Positions 9,644 to 18,673 of a stretch of 64,000 bases of DNA are shown one piece after another. The position numbers and the translations under genes are program-made. Under the pieces are notes generated by a model, which worked only from the letters and a program-made list of their open reading frames with translations, did not search any database and had not been told where the DNA came from. How positions within the stretch are numbered: position 1 is the first letter of the stretch; each line of letters opens with the position of its first letter. Origin of the DNA: an uncultured Bacteroidia bacterium (lineage in GTDB: Bacteria > Bacteroidota > Bacteroidia > Bacteroidales > F082); NCBI GenBank assembly GCA_902774295.1, contig CACYHP010000001.1, positions 992,001 through 1,056,000 of the forward strand, given 5' to 3'.

Positions 9644-10354
9644 ATGAACGTTTTTTATCTACCGGACGCTACAGAAGGAATGGTCTCCTTCCCTGAGGAG
9701 GAATCGAAACACTGTGTCAAGGTTTTGAGGATGCAGGTAGGAGACCGTTTCTGCGTCACCGACGGCAAGGGATCGTTGTACGACGGTGAGCTTGTGGAAG
9801 CACACCCTAAAAGAGCGACAGTATGCCTCACGAACAAACGTCCGGGTTATGATAACAAAACGTTTAAACTCGAGATAGCTATAGCGCCAACAAAACTCAA
9901 CGAGCGTACGGAGTGGTTCCTTGAAAAAGCAACAGAGATAGGCATTGACAAGGTGCAGCTGTTTGCGTCGTATCACTCGGAACGCCGTGTGGCAAACGTG
10001 GAGCGTTTCCGCAAGGTGATGATAGCCGCAATGAAACAGTCGATAAAGTCAAGACTGCCAGAGATTGAGGATGTGGTGGATTTCAATAAGCTTGTGAAAC
10101 AGCCTTTTGATGGACAGAAATTCATCGCCTGGATTGACGACGACGTGACAGAACTGCTTTGTGACAAATACGAAAAAGGTAAAAATGCATTGGTTCTTAT
10201 CGGTCCTGAGGGCGACTTCAGTCCGGAAGAGGTGCAGCTGGCAAAAGACAACGGATTCATCCCGCTGAGCTTGGGAGATGCAAGATTAAGAACAGAGACA
10301 GCTGCTGTGGTGGCATGCCACACAGTGAATCTGATAAACCAAATGTCGAAATGA
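9644..10354 (+). CDS. rsmE: 16S rRNA (uracil-1498-N3)-methyltransferase
   Basis: This 236-residue SPOUT-family protein has the expected length for RsmE, which methylates N3 of U1498 in 16S rRNA using S-adenosylmethionine. The N-terminal PUA-like part includes KHCVKVLRMQVGD. Residues about 90-110 (IAPTKLNERTEWFLEKATEI) and the knot motifs LIGPEGDFSPEE (near 187) and LSLGDARLRTETA (near 211) are characteristic. It is 11 nt downstream of argS, and its stop codon overlaps the next start in an ATGA arrangement, which suggests translational coupling. Confidence 0.95.
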   Translation: MNVFYLPDATEGMVSFPEEESKHCVKVLRMQVGDRFCVTDGKGSLYDGELVEAHPKRATVCLTNKRPGYDNKTFKLEIAIAPTKLNERTEWFLEKATEIGIDKVQLFASYHSERRVANVERFRKVMIAAMKQSIKSRLPEIEDVVDFNKLVKQPFDGQKFIAWIDDDVTELLCDKYEKGKNALVLIGPEGDFSPEEVQLAKDNGFIPLSLGDARLRTETAAVVACHTVNLINQMSK

Positions 10355-11001
10355 TGAAACGATTGCTGACAGTCGTGATGCTGCTGCTGACGTTGGGACT
10401 TTCAGCCCAGCAGACGCAGATAGCGCTTCTAAAATACAGAGGCGGCGGCGACTGGTATGCAAACCCCACATCATTGCCTAATCTGGTGAAGTTCTGCAAC
10501 CAGGAACTGCATACCGACCTGAATCCCGACATCGCTACGGTGGAGGTGGGGAGCCCGGATATTTTCAACTATCCGTTTGTGCACATGACTGGTCACGGAA
10601 ACGTAACGTTTGATAAGGCGGAATGCGAGAACCTGCGGAACTACCTGCTTGGAGGCGGTTTCCTGCACATCGACGACAACTACGGATTGAAAGACTTCAT
10701 CATGCCGCAGATGCAGAAGGTGTTTCCGGAGCTTGAATGGGTGGAGCTGCCATATTCGCATGAGATTTTTAAAGAACCATATCCATTTCCTAACGGACTG
10801 CCTAAAATTCATGAGCACGACCTCAAGACACCACAGGCCTTTGCTCTGATTTATGAAGGCCGGTTGATATGCCTTTTCACATACGAATGCGACCTTGGCG
10901 ACGGATGGGAGGACCAAAGGGTGCATAAAGACTCCGACGAAGTGAGGCTGAAGGCACTGAAGATGGGGGCGAACATAATACAATACGTCTTCTCTCATTA
11001 A
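10351..11001 (+). CDS. DUF4159 domain-containing secreted protein
   Basis: The start is ATG 10351 or 10354, overlapping the rsmE stop; 10351 gives 216 residues. The signal peptide is MMKRLLTVVMLLLTLG, cleaved after SAQ. The mature protein (LKYRGGGDWYANPTSLPNL, MTGHGNVTF, GGGFLHIDDNYG, PKIHEHD) has the class I glutamine-amidotransferase-like pattern of the DUF4159 family, which I recall next to rsmE in other Bacteroidetes. Its biochemical role is unknown, and the signal peptide places it in the periplasm. The overlap with rsmE points to co-expression rather than a shared pathway. Confidence 0.8.
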   Translation: MMKRLLTVVMLLLTLGLSAQQTQIALLKYRGGGDWYANPTSLPNLVKFCNQELHTDLNPDIATVEVGSPDIFNYPFVHMTGHGNVTFDKAECENLRNYLLGGGFLHIDDNYGLKDFIMPQMQKVFPELEWVELPYSHEIFKEPYPFPNGLPKIHEHDLKTPQAFALIYEGRLICLFTYECDLGDGWEDQRVHKDSDEVRLKALKMGANIIQYVFSH

Positions 11002-11028
11002 ACTGAATGTAAAACTAAAAAGATCAAA

Positions 11029-11409
11029 ATGAATGAAACAAATTTTAAAAGAAACACTAACAGATGTCCCTATTGCAACAGAATAATTGAAGGTAGGACC
11101 GACAAGATGTTCTGCGACGACAGATGCCGTAATAATTACTATTACAAGGTTAACAGCGAGCAGAAGTCGTATATCAGATATATTAACAAGATTTTGCTAA
11201 AAAATCGCGGAATCCTCAGGACTGTAAATCCTTACGGAAGGAAGCTGGTTTCAAAGCGTAGTCTTGAGGAACTCGGCTTTGATTTCAATTGTTATACAAG
11301 TGTTTATAAAACAAGAAAAGGCAAGGAGTACTATCTTGTTTACGATCAGGCGTATAGCTTCGACGATCCGGAAAACTTAACCTTATTGGTTTTCTATCGT
11401 GATGCTTAA
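11029..11409 (+). CDS. small zinc-ribbon protein of unknown function
   Basis: This 126-residue protein has an N-terminal treble-clef or zinc-ribbon pattern with four cysteines: C13 and C16 (CPYC), then C29 and C33 (CDDRC). A basic, tyrosine-rich region follows (YYYKVNSEQKSYIRYINKIL), then a predicted beta-rich tail ending FYRDA. I recall similar small proteins in Bacteroidetes genomes but no assigned function. The zinc ribbon and basic patch would suit nucleic-acid binding, which is inference. Its last 27 nt overlap the 3' end of the convergent MBL-fold gene on the other strand. Confidence 0.65.
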   Translation: MNETNFKRNTNRCPYCNRIIEGRTDKMFCDDRCRNNYYYKVNSEQKSYIRYINKILLKNRGILRTVNPYGRKLVSKRSLEELGFDFNCYTSVYKTRKGKEYYLVYDQAYSFDDPENLTLLVFYRDA

Positions 11410-12165
11410 CCCGTCGTAGGCAAGCATCATATTGGTTGGTAAAGTCTTATTAACATCCGCAGCTTTCCCCATGGAATGGCTGACGTGGGTGAACCATGCT
11501 TTCTTGACGTTCAGACGCTGAGCGATATCTATCGCTTCCGGAAGACTAATGTGCGAATAATGTTTCTCTTTGCGCAACGCCTCGATGATGAGATATTCAA
11601 CACCCTCGAGCTTTTTGAGGCTCTCTTCAGAGATGTAGTTGAAGTCGGTGACGTAGGCGAAGTTGCCGATACGGAACGCGTAGCACAACATGTGAAGATG
11701 TGTCAGTGGAATGGGTTCGATAGTTAACTCGTTGATAACGATAGGTTTGTTGTCTACTATGTCGATGAGGTTATATGTCGGTGCACCAGGATACAACTCG
11801 CTCTTCTCGACGAAGGCGTAGGAATATTCGCGTTTGATCTCCTCTTGCGCCACTGGCGATGCATATATCGGCATTGAGATGTTTTGCAGGAAATTAAACG
11901 AGCGGACATCGTCCAAGCCACCGATATGGTCCTTGTGATGATGGGTGATGAGAATGGCGTCGAGATGGCGCACGTTTTCGCGAAGCATCTGCTGACGGAA
12001 ATCCGGACCGGCATCAACACATATTGTGGTCTGTTCGGTTTGGATGAGAATCGAAGTGCGCAGACGCTTGTCGCGAGGATCTGTCGACCTGCAAACGTCA
12101 CAATTGCAACCAATTACGGGAACGCCCTGCGAAGTGCCGCAACCTAATATGGTAATCTTCATCAT
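11383..12165 (-). CDS. MBL-fold metallo-hydrolase (PhnP-like)
   Basis: This is a metallo-beta-lactamase-fold enzyme of about 260 residues. I chose ATG 12165 or 12162 (MMKITILGCG), because the strand ITILGCGTSQGVP must be near the N-terminus. The metal-binding HxHxDH motif is present (ITHHHKDHIGGLDDVR), with later ligand regions YVTDFN and WFTHVSHSMG. The GxGTSxGVP start followed by GCNCDVCRS (paired cysteines) is typical of the PhnP/RNase Z-like phosphodiesterase subfamily. There is no phosphonate cluster nearby, so the substrate may be another cyclic phosphate. It overlaps the convergent zinc-ribbon gene by 27 bp. Confidence 0.85.
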   Translation of the reverse strand: MMKITILGCGTSQGVPVIGCNCDVCRSTDPRDKRLRTSILIQTEQTTICVDAGPDFRQQMLRENVRHLDAILITHHHKDHIGGLDDVRSFNFLQNISMPIYASPVAQEEIKREYSYAFVEKSELYPGAPTYNLIDIVDNKPIVINELTIEPIPLTHLHMLCYAFRIGNFAYVTDFNYISEESLKKLEGVEYLIIEALRKEKHYSHISLPEAIDIAQRLNVKKAWFTHVSHSMGKAADVNKTLPTNMMLAYDGLSITIENQ

Positions 12166-12185
12166 AGTAGAGTACAAAAACGGTG

Positions 12186-12193
12186 CAAAGATA
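12186..12193 (-). promoter_or_regulatory. -7 promoter element for the MBL-fold gene
   Basis: On the minus strand TATCTTTG fits TAnnTTTG and lies about 20 nt upstream of the MBL gene start. It is back-to-back with the promoter of the divergent gene at 12301. No TTTG is seen at the expected -33 position. Confidence 0.45.
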
Positions 12194-12263
12194 GCAAAAA
12201 GACATTAGACTTTTGATATTGGACTTTAGTTTTTATTTTTAATTATATTTTGTAAAAAATTTG

Positions 12264-12271
12264 TATCTTTG
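12264..12271 (+). promoter_or_regulatory. -7 promoter element for the 12301-dapA pair
   Basis: TATCTTTG matches the Bacteroidetes -7 element, 29 nt before the start at 12301. The -33 region is A/T-rich without a clear TTTG at the right distance. Confidence 0.45.
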
Positions 12272-12300
12272 CAAGTTTTTAATGAGGGGCATCAAAAACG

Positions 12301-12834
12301 ATGAAAGCTATTGTTAAGTTTTGTAGGCAACGCGCTATAAAAGGATTCCTGAGACGTAAGAAATCCTGCATATTGCCGGATATTGCAAAGTATCCGTCAG
12401 TTGCCATTTTGCTTGACAAAGACCAGTTTGCACGTTATAAGGAAATCGAGAACACACTAAAAAGGCTGTTTGAATTGAAAAGATATACCTTCATTGTGTA
12501 TGTCGACGAGCTTCCCAAAGACGTGATGCAGACCGACCGTTATTTCTTTATCACCAAAAACGACTTCAACTTTTGGGGTCTGATGACGATTGCTAAGAGA
12601 GAGGCGCTGATGTGTCTGGCATTCGATTTGGTGATTGATTTTACCCGTATTAAAGACGATGTGATGACCAATGAATATATTCTGACCATGATAAACAATT
12701 CATTCAGAATGACTTTCGGGACATCTTGCCCTGCTATGTATGATATGGTCATCGACTCGAAAAACGACGATGATATGTTAAACCGGATAGAGATATTAAA
12801 AGCCTATCTGTCGATGTTATTAGGAAGAAGATGA
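12301..12834 (+). CDS. conserved Bacteroidetes protein upstream of dapA (DUF6913-like)
   Basis: This 177-residue protein has no signal peptide and no recognisable catalytic motif. It starts with a basic stretch (KFCRQRAIKGFLRRKK). It then alternates strands and helices (VAILLDKDQFARYKEIENTL, YFFITKNDFNFWG) and ends in a helix (LNRIEILKAYLSMLLGRR). I recall a protein of this kind, DUF6913, next to dapA in Bacteroidetes, but cannot verify it here. Its TGA overlaps the dapA ATG (ATGA), so the two are translationally coupled. No function is assigned. Confidence 0.6.
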   Translation: MKAIVKFCRQRAIKGFLRRKKSCILPDIAKYPSVAILLDKDQFARYKEIENTLKRLFELKRYTFIVYVDELPKDVMQTDRYFFITKNDFNFWGLMTIAKREALMCLAFDLVIDFTRIKDDVMTNEYILTMINNSFRMTFGTSCPAMYDMVIDSKNDDDMLNRIEILKAYLSMLLGRR

Positions 12835-13715
12835 AAAACAACCCGTTTATAGGAACAGGAGTCGCATTGATAACTCCGTTTAACGATGATTATTCTGTTG
12901 ATTATCAGTCGTTAAAGAATATTGTTGACTATACTTTGCAGAACGGCGCCGATTTCTTGGTGGCTCTCGGAACTACTTCTGAGGCTCCTACGATGAACGC
13001 CGAAGAGAAGGCAAAAGTGGTGAAAACCATCGTTGAGACAACCAACGGTCGTTGCCCGATTCTCTTGGGAATTGGTGGAAACAACACCTCCGCGTTGATC
13101 GACATTATTAGAAATCAAGACTTTAAAGGCATCGACGGCATTCTGAGCGTCGTTCCTTATTACAATAAGCCGAACCAGCGCGGTATGAAAGCGCATTTCC
13201 TACATGTGGCAGACGTGTCGCCAGTGCCGGTGGTGCTTTACAACGTGCCAGGAAGGGTGGGGGTGAACCTCCAAGCGGCTACTACTGTTGAACTCGCCAA
13301 ACATCCTAACATCATTGCTGTTAAGGAAGCATCAGGCAATATGCAGCAGATTATGGAGATTTTGCGCGACAAACCAAAAGACTTCAGAGTGTACTCTGGC
13401 GACGACAGCATCACCCAGCCTCTGATGGCTCTCGGAGCTGAAGGCGTGATATCTGTTGCCGCCAACGGCTATCCTAAGCCATTCTGCAAGATGGTGCATA
13501 AGATGCTCGAAGGCAAAACCGACGAGGCTCTTAAACTGCATTATAAGATGCTGAGAATGAACGGTTTGATCTTCGCTGATGGTAATCCTGCCGGCATAAA
13601 AGCCCTCATGGCTTACACAGGATTGTGCAAGAATGTACTCCGCCTGCCTTTGGTGCCTGCCTCTGATTCAGTGCGCCAAGAAATTGAAAATGAATACGAT
13701 AACAATTTGAAATAA
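12831..13715 (+). CDS. dapA: 4-hydroxy-tetrahydrodipicolinate synthase
   Basis: DapA condenses pyruvate with aspartate semialdehyde, the first committed step of lysine and diaminopimelate synthesis in the cytosol. The 294 residues are the usual length for this TIM-barrel enzyme. Visible signatures are GTGVALITPF, the Thr-Thr pair of LGTTSE, the catalytic tyrosine region VVLYNVPGRVG and the Schiff-base lysine in IIAVKEASGN at K165. The barrel end contains the glycine-rich GAEGVISVAAN. It overlaps the upstream small gene by 4 nt. Confidence 0.97.
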   Translation: MKNNPFIGTGVALITPFNDDYSVDYQSLKNIVDYTLQNGADFLVALGTTSEAPTMNAEEKAKVVKTIVETTNGRCPILLGIGGNNTSALIDIIRNQDFKGIDGILSVVPYYNKPNQRGMKAHFLHVADVSPVPVVLYNVPGRVGVNLQAATTVELAKHPNIIAVKEASGNMQQIMEILRDKPKDFRVYSGDDSITQPLMALGAEGVISVAANGYPKPFCKMVHKMLEGKTDEALKLHYKMLRMNGLIFADGNPAGIKALMAYTGLCKNVLRLPLVPASDSVRQEIENEYDNNLK

Positions 13716-13729
13716 ATTATTTTTATAAA

Positions 13730-16261
13730 ATGAGAAAAAACCTTTTAGCAATCCTCTTCTTCTTTGTTTCTTTAGGATTATTTGCACAAGAAACAAACCT
13801 CAATAAGCTCATGCAAGAGCGCAATGAGTATTATTTTACTTTTGAATTGAACGGCAACGACAATCTTCAGAAGATTGCTCAGACCATTTCAGTTGACCGT
13901 GTCGACGGTAATGTCGTTACAGCTTACGCTAACGATAAGGAATTTGCTGAGTTCCAGCAGATGGGCTATGAAATCACACTCCAGACACCTCCTTCAATGA
14001 TGTTTGAGGCAGAAATGTGGGACGGCAGCAACCGCGCGGCATACGACTGGGACCAATATCCTACATACGAGGCTTACGAAGCGATGATGTATGCTTTTCA
14101 TACCGACCATCCTGACAAATGTGAGATTATTGAACTCGGCACACTCCCGAGCAACCGTAAAATTTTGATTGCACATATCAACAATGGCGATGGCGCTGGT
14201 AAACCTAAGTTCTTATACACCTCAACAATCCACGGTGATGAGACAACAGGCTGGATGCTGATGCTCCGCTTTATCGACTATCTCCTTGAGAATCCTACAC
14301 TTCCGGAGTGCGCCAACATCCTCAATAACGTTGACTTGTATGTTGGTCCTAACACCAACCCTGATGGAACATATCATGGTGGAAACAGCAGTGTTAACGG
14401 CGCTACACGTTACAATGCCAACGGCGTTGATATGAACCGTAACTATGCTGACCCTCATGGCAGCGCACATCCTGATGGTAATCCGTATGCTCAAGAGACT
14501 GAATGGTTTATGCAGTTTGCACAGGATAATAATTTCGTGATGGGTGCTAACTACCATGGTGGTGCAGAGGTTATGAATTATCCTTGGGACAATACTTATA
14601 CACTTCACGCAGATGACGCCTGGTATCAGCTTATCAGCCATGAATATGCTGACCTTTGTCATGTACAAAGCTCAAGCTATATGACAGATTACAACAACGG
14701 TATCACCAACGGCGCTCAGTGGTATATGATCGGCGGCGGTCGTCAGGACTATATGAACGGCTATGCTGAATGCCGCGAGTTGACAATCGAGTGCTCAAAC
14801 ACAAAATGCCCAAGTGGAAGCCAGATGCCTAACTTCTGGAATATCAACAAAAACTCAATCTTTGCATTTGTCAACCAGTGCTTGAACGGTATCCACGGCA
14901 CAGTGGTCGATGCTGAATCAAAAGCTCCGATAGGGGGTGCGACAATCACTATCGTGGGTCACGATGACCAGTATTCAACAGTGTCGACACAGCTTCCTGG
15001 TGGCGATTTCCATCGTCCAATCAAAGGTGGAACTTACAATGTGAGAGTCTCCAAGAACGGCTATCAGACATACGAGACACAGGTTACAGTGGCTGACGGA
15101 GAGGCTGTCACAGTAAATGCTCAGCTGGTTGCACTCGAAGGCATCGTCGCTGACTTCACAGTTGACGCTACAGCAGTTGCAATTGGCGGTACAGTGCATT
15201 TCACCGACAACTCATGGGGCGCACAGCTCGTGAGCTGGAATTGGGAGTTTGAAGGCGGCACACCTGCAACGTCTACAGAAACAAATCCTACAGTGACATA
15301 TAATGCAGCAGGCACATTCGACGTGCGTCTCACAGTGACCAACGCTGAAGGCGAAAGCGACACCAAGTTTATGCCTAACTACATCTCAGTAGTGGAAGCC
15401 TATAACATGCAGAACGGCACCATAACCACTTGTGACGCAATGTTCTACGATGATGGCGGCCCGAGTGCAAACTATGGCGACAACAAGGATTTGACAATGA
15501 CATTCCTGCCAGCCACAGAAGGCGGCATCATCGAGGTCGAATTCCAGTCGTTTGAATCCGAAACAAACTACGATTTCCTCTATATTTACGACGGAACTTC
15601 AACATCGGCACCACAGATCGGACAATACAGCAGTAACGACAATCCTGGCACGGTGACAGCTACTAATGCAGAAGGCGCAATCACATTCCGATTCACCTCT
15701 GACAACAGCGTTAACAGAGAAGGTTGGGCAGCTCACGTGCACTGCCTTGGCGTTTCGAATCCATTGGAAGCTACAGCATACGCTTCACATGACCAGATTT
15801 CGCTTAGTGGTACAAACACACTGTATGTGAGTGCGGCAGGCGGTTCGGGATCATATACCTACTCATGGTCACCAGCCGACAACCTCGACGATGCCACATC
15901 ACAGACCCCAGTGTTCACCCCAACAGAAGCAGGCGAATACACATATACAGTGACCGTCAGCGACGGAACGGAAACAACATCAGCATCAGTGACTTTCACA
16001 GTCGTTGACGACACCAATGTTGATGAACTCGGGAGCGAGAACGTGATGGTTTATCCTAATCCAGCTTCTTCAGTCATCAATATCAAAGGCTTGAACGGCT
16101 TCGCAAATCTTGAGGTTAAGGTTGTGAACCTTCAGGGACAAGTAGTGATGGTTGTCGATAACTCATTGGAAATCAACGTGAAAGATATTGAATCGGGAAT
16201 TTATTTCCTAAATATCAATTGCGATGGTAATCAAATCATTAAGAGAATTGTTGTGGAATAG
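13730..16261 (+). CDS. secreted M14-family zinc carboxypeptidase with PKD, CUB-like and T9SS domains
   Basis: This 843-residue protein has a signal peptide (1-20, before QETNL). The M14 domain spans about 100-385: the zinc ligands are in IHGDETTGW near 167-171 and NYHGG near 275, and the catalytic glutamate is in RELTIECS near 352. A carboxypeptidase-regulatory beta-sandwich follows (about 390-465, HGTVVDAESKAPIGGATI), then a PKD domain (about 470-555, VSWNWEFEGGTPATSTE), a CUB-like beta-sandwich (about 560-680, TNYDFLYIYDG), an Ig/PKD-like region and a T9SS type A sorting domain (from about 775, VMVYPNPASSVINI). It is probably a surface or extracellular peptidase used for nutrient peptides, exported by T9SS. 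Confidence 0.92.
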   Translation: MRKNLLAILFFFVSLGLFAQETNLNKLMQERNEYYFTFELNGNDNLQKIAQTISVDRVDGNVVTAYANDKEFAEFQQMGYEITLQTPPSMMFEAEMWDGSNRAAYDWDQYPTYEAYEAMMYAFHTDHPDKCEIIELGTLPSNRKILIAHINNGDGAGKPKFLYTSTIHGDETTGWMLMLRFIDYLLENPTLPECANILNNVDLYVGPNTNPDGTYHGGNSSVNGATRYNANGVDMNRNYADPHGSAHPDGNPYAQETEWFMQFAQDNNFVMGANYHGGAEVMNYPWDNTYTLHADDAWYQLISHEYADLCHVQSSSYMTDYNNGITNGAQWYMIGGGRQDYMNGYAECRELTIECSNTKCPSGSQMPNFWNINKNSIFAFVNQCLNGIHGTVVDAESKAPIGGATITIVGHDDQYSTVSTQLPGGDFHRPIKGGTYNVRVSKNGYQTYETQVTVADGEAVTVNAQLVALEGIVADFTVDATAVAIGGTVHFTDNSWGAQLVSWNWEFEGGTPATSTETNPTVTYNAAGTFDVRLTVTNAEGESDTKFMPNYISVVEAYNMQNGTITTCDAMFYDDGGPSANYGDNKDLTMTFLPATEGGIIEVEFQSFESETNYDFLYIYDGTSTSAPQIGQYSSNDNPGTVTATNAEGAITFRFTSDNSVNREGWAAHVHCLGVSNPLEATAYASHDQISLSGTNTLYVSAAGGSGSYTYSWSPADNLDDATSQTPVFTPTEAGEYTYTVTVSDGTETTSASVTFTVVDDTNVDELGSENVMVYPNPASSVINIKGLNGFANLEVKVVNLQGQVVMVVDNSLEINVKDIESGIYFLNINCDGNQIIKRIVVE

Positions 16262-16271
16262 TACTCCACAA
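16251..16271 (+). terminator. short hairpin terminator after the M14 peptidase gene
   Basis: TTGTGGA (16251-16257) and TCCACAA (16265-16271) form a perfect 7-bp stem with a 7-nt loop that contains the stop codon, followed by a T-rich stretch. It may terminate the peptidase transcript before bamD. The stem is short, so confidence is limited. Confidence 0.4.
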
Positions 16272-16314
16272 TAATTTTCTTTGAAAAGACGTTAAGAGAT
16301 AGCTAAAAAAATCG

Positions 16315-16322
16315 TAATTTTG
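16315..16322 (+). promoter_or_regulatory. -7 promoter element for bamD operon
   Basis: TAATTTTG fits TAnnTTTG and lies only 5 nt before the ATG at 16327, so the transcript would be nearly leaderless. No well-spaced TTTG is seen. Confidence 0.4.
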
Positions 16323-16326
16323 CAGC

Positions 16327-17133
16327 ATGCTAAAAAATAGGTTTTTCTTATCGGTGATAATATGTTTGCTGGGGTGCGCATCCTGCAGTAAATACAACAA
16401 ATTGCTTAAGGGAACGGACAACGAGGCTAAGTATCAGGCAGCGTTGAGTTATTATGAAAAAAAGAACTACGACCGCGCCCTTCAGCTTTTTGATGTCATG
16501 CAAGCGTACTACCGCACCAAACCGGAAGGTGAGACAATAGCTTATCTGACGGCCGAATGTTACTACTATAAGAAAGAATATATCATAGCAAGCAGCTATT
16601 ACAAACGTTTTGTGACGAGATACCCGATATCGCAGCACGCTGAAGAGGCATTGTACAAAAGCGCGCTTTGTTATTACAATATCTCGCCTAAAATTACGCT
16701 CGACCAAACGGATTCTTATACGGCGATAGAAGAATTCCAGAATTTTATCGACGTTTTTCCGAACAGTCCGAAAGTGGCTGACGCCAATGCCCGAATCGAC
16801 ACATTGCGTACCAAACTCGAGGAGAAACAATATGATATCTGCAGACTGTATTTCAAAATGGATGAATATCAGGCTGCGATAACAAGTTATGAGACATATC
16901 TGAGAGACTATCCGACAACAAAATACCGTGAGGAGATTCTCAACAATATGGTTATTACATATTATCGCTACGCTGAAAACAGTGTCAAGTCGAAGCAGAG
17001 AGAGCGTTATGAGTTGGCTTTGGAGAAATACAACACATTGTGCTACGTATTCCCGGATAGCGAATATATCCCGAAGCTGGAGTCGACAGTTACTAAAATT
17101 AGAGAAAGACTAGAAAAATATAAATCAAATTAA
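16327..17133 (+). CDS. bamD: outer membrane assembly lipoprotein BamD
   Basis: BamD is a periplasm-facing lipoprotein of the BAM complex, which folds beta-barrels into the outer membrane. The 268-residue protein has a lipoprotein signal with lipobox LLGC near residue 16. The rest is made of TPR-like helical pairs (ALSYYEKKNYDRALQLFDVM, AECYYYKKEYIIASSYYKRF, YFKMDEYQAAITSYETYL). It opens the bamD-rpoZ-coaBC-DUF4835-recN block that I recall as conserved in Bacteroidetes; the intergenic distance to rpoZ is 1 nt. Confidence 0.9.
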   Translation: MLKNRFFLSVIICLLGCASCSKYNKLLKGTDNEAKYQAALSYYEKKNYDRALQLFDVMQAYYRTKPEGETIAYLTAECYYYKKEYIIASSYYKRFVTRYPISQHAEEALYKSALCYYNISPKITLDQTDSYTAIEEFQNFIDVFPNSPKVADANARIDTLRTKLEEKQYDICRLYFKMDEYQAAITSYETYLRDYPTTKYREEILNNMVITYYRYAENSVKSKQRERYELALEKYNTLCYVFPDSEYIPKLESTVTKIRERLEKYKSN

Positions 17134-17134
17134 G

Positions 17135-17473
17135 ATGATAGACTTTAGAAAAGTTAAGACGGAAACAACCGCGATAACACGTCAGAAAGACCAGTTCTAC
17201 GTTGGAACAGGCAACATCTACGAAACAGTTGCTATCCTTGCAAAGAGAGCAAATCAGATTGCAACAGAAGAGAAGCAGGAACTCAACAAGAAGATTGAGG
17301 AGTTCGCATCAAGCAACGACACTCTTGAGGAAGTTTTCGAGAACAAAGAGCAGATTGAAGTCGCAAAGTTCTACGAGAGACTGCCAAAACCGACTCTTAT
17401 CGCCATCGATGAGTTCTTGAACGACAAGCTTTACTATCGTAATCCAAGCAAGAAAAACGAAGGTGACTTCTAA
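17135..17473 (+). CDS. rpoZ: RNA polymerase omega subunit (Bacteroidetes type)
   Basis: This 112-residue protein resembles the Bacteroidetes form of the omega/Rpb6 family, a small RNA polymerase subunit that helps assemble beta-prime. The family pattern is TGNIYETVAILAKRANQI, in which the helix with AKRANQI corresponds to the conserved omega helix. The acidic tail LEEVFENKEQIEVAKFYE and LPKPTLIAIDEFL are typical of the phylum. It begins 1 nt after bamD, and its end overlaps the GTG start of coaBC by 11 nt. Confidence 0.85.
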   Translation: MIDFRKVKTETTAITRQKDQFYVGTGNIYETVAILAKRANQIATEEKQELNKKIEEFASSNDTLEEVFENKEQIEVAKFYERLPKPTLIAIDEFLNDKLYYRNPSKKNEGDF

Positions 17474-18668
17474 AAAGATTCTGATCGGAATTACGGGAAG
17501 CATTGCCGCCTATAAGATTCCGCTGTTGGTAAGGCTTCTTAAGAAGCAGGGTGCTGAGGTTCAGGTCGTGATGACCGATGCGGCAAAAGATTTCGTAACA
17601 CCACTCACGTTAGCTACGTTGAGTGGTTTACCCGTTTTATCGAAGGGCTTCGACCCTGAGACCGGCAAGTGGAACAGCCACGTGGAGCTCGGTCTGTGGG
17701 CCGACCTTTTCGTGATAGCACCGGCATCGGCAAACACTATCGCCAAGATGGCAGCTGGTATTGCCGATAACTATCTGCTGACAGTGTGCCTCTCGGCAAA
17801 ATGCCCTATAATGTTCGCTCCTGCAATGGATCTGGATATGTACAAACATTCAGCCACGCAGGAAAACATCCGCACCCTCATCAGTCGCGGATACCGCTTC
17901 ATAGCACCGTCGTCAGGTGAACTGGCATCAGGACTGTGCGGCGAGGGTAGGATGGAGGAACCTCAAGAGATATTTAACCGTATCAAAGAATTCTTCCAGA
18001 ACAAACAGCGTTTTGAAGGCAAGAAAGTGGTGGTGACAGCAGGTCCTACTTACGAGGCAATCGACCCGGTGAGATTTATCGGCAACCACAGCTCAGGTCT
18101 CATGGGCATCGAGATCGCACGCGCCTTCGCCGACCAGGGAGCCGACGTGACACTGGTGTTGGGACCTTCATCAATACGCCCTGAAAGAAGCAACATCCAA
18201 GTGATTCCGGTGACGAGCGCACAGGAGATGTACAACGCGACAACAGCCGCTTTCAAACGTGCCGATATCGCCGTGCTGAGCGCAGCAGTGGCAGACTTCC
18301 GTCCGGAAATCGTCGCTGACCAGAAAATCAAGAAAGACCCGAATAAGGACGAGATGACATTGAGACTCGTCAAGACTCAGGATATACTGAAGACCCTCGG
18401 GGAAAACAAGAAAGACAACCAGATTCTTGTGGGCTTCGCACTCGAGACAGAAAACGGAATCGAGAACGCAAAGAAAAAACTGCATACCAAAAACCTCGAC
18501 ATGATCGTTCTAAATACGATGAATGAGGCTGGCGTGGGTTTCAAAACGAAGACCAACAAGGTCAATATCATAACTAAAGACGACGAAGTGCGCGACTACG
18601 AGCTTAAACCGAAAAGCGAAGTGGCTCAAGATGTGCTCGACGCTGTCTATCAACTACTTGCAAAATAA
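17463..18668 (+). CDS. coaBC: bifunctional phosphopantothenoylcysteine decarboxylase/synthetase
   Basis: CoaBC makes 4'-phosphopantetheine on the coenzyme A pathway. CoaB adds cysteine to 4'-phosphopantothenate using CTP, and the FMN-dependent CoaC domain decarboxylates the product. The 401 residues are typical. The CoaC part (1-180) shows GITGSIAAYKIP, WNSHVELGLWADL with the catalytic histidine, and PAMDLDMY. The CoaB part starts near 185 (VVVTAGPTYEAIDPVRFIGN). The start is GTG 17463, inside the end of rpoZ, so translation is probably coupled. Confidence 0.95.
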   Translation: MTSKKILIGITGSIAAYKIPLLVRLLKKQGAEVQVVMTDAAKDFVTPLTLATLSGLPVLSKGFDPETGKWNSHVELGLWADLFVIAPASANTIAKMAAGIADNYLLTVCLSAKCPIMFAPAMDLDMYKHSATQENIRTLISRGYRFIAPSSGELASGLCGEGRMEEPQEIFNRIKEFFQNKQRFEGKKVVVTAGPTYEAIDPVRFIGNHSSGLMGIEIARAFADQGADVTLVLGPSSIRPERSNIQVIPVTSAQEMYNATTAAFKRADIAVLSAAVADFRPEIVADQKIKKDPNKDEMTLRLVKTQDILKTLGENKKDNQILVGFALETENGIENAKKKLHTKNLDMIVLNTMNEAGVGFKTKTNKVNIITKDDEVRDYELKPKSEVAQDVLDAVYQLLAK

Positions 18669-18673
18669 GCATT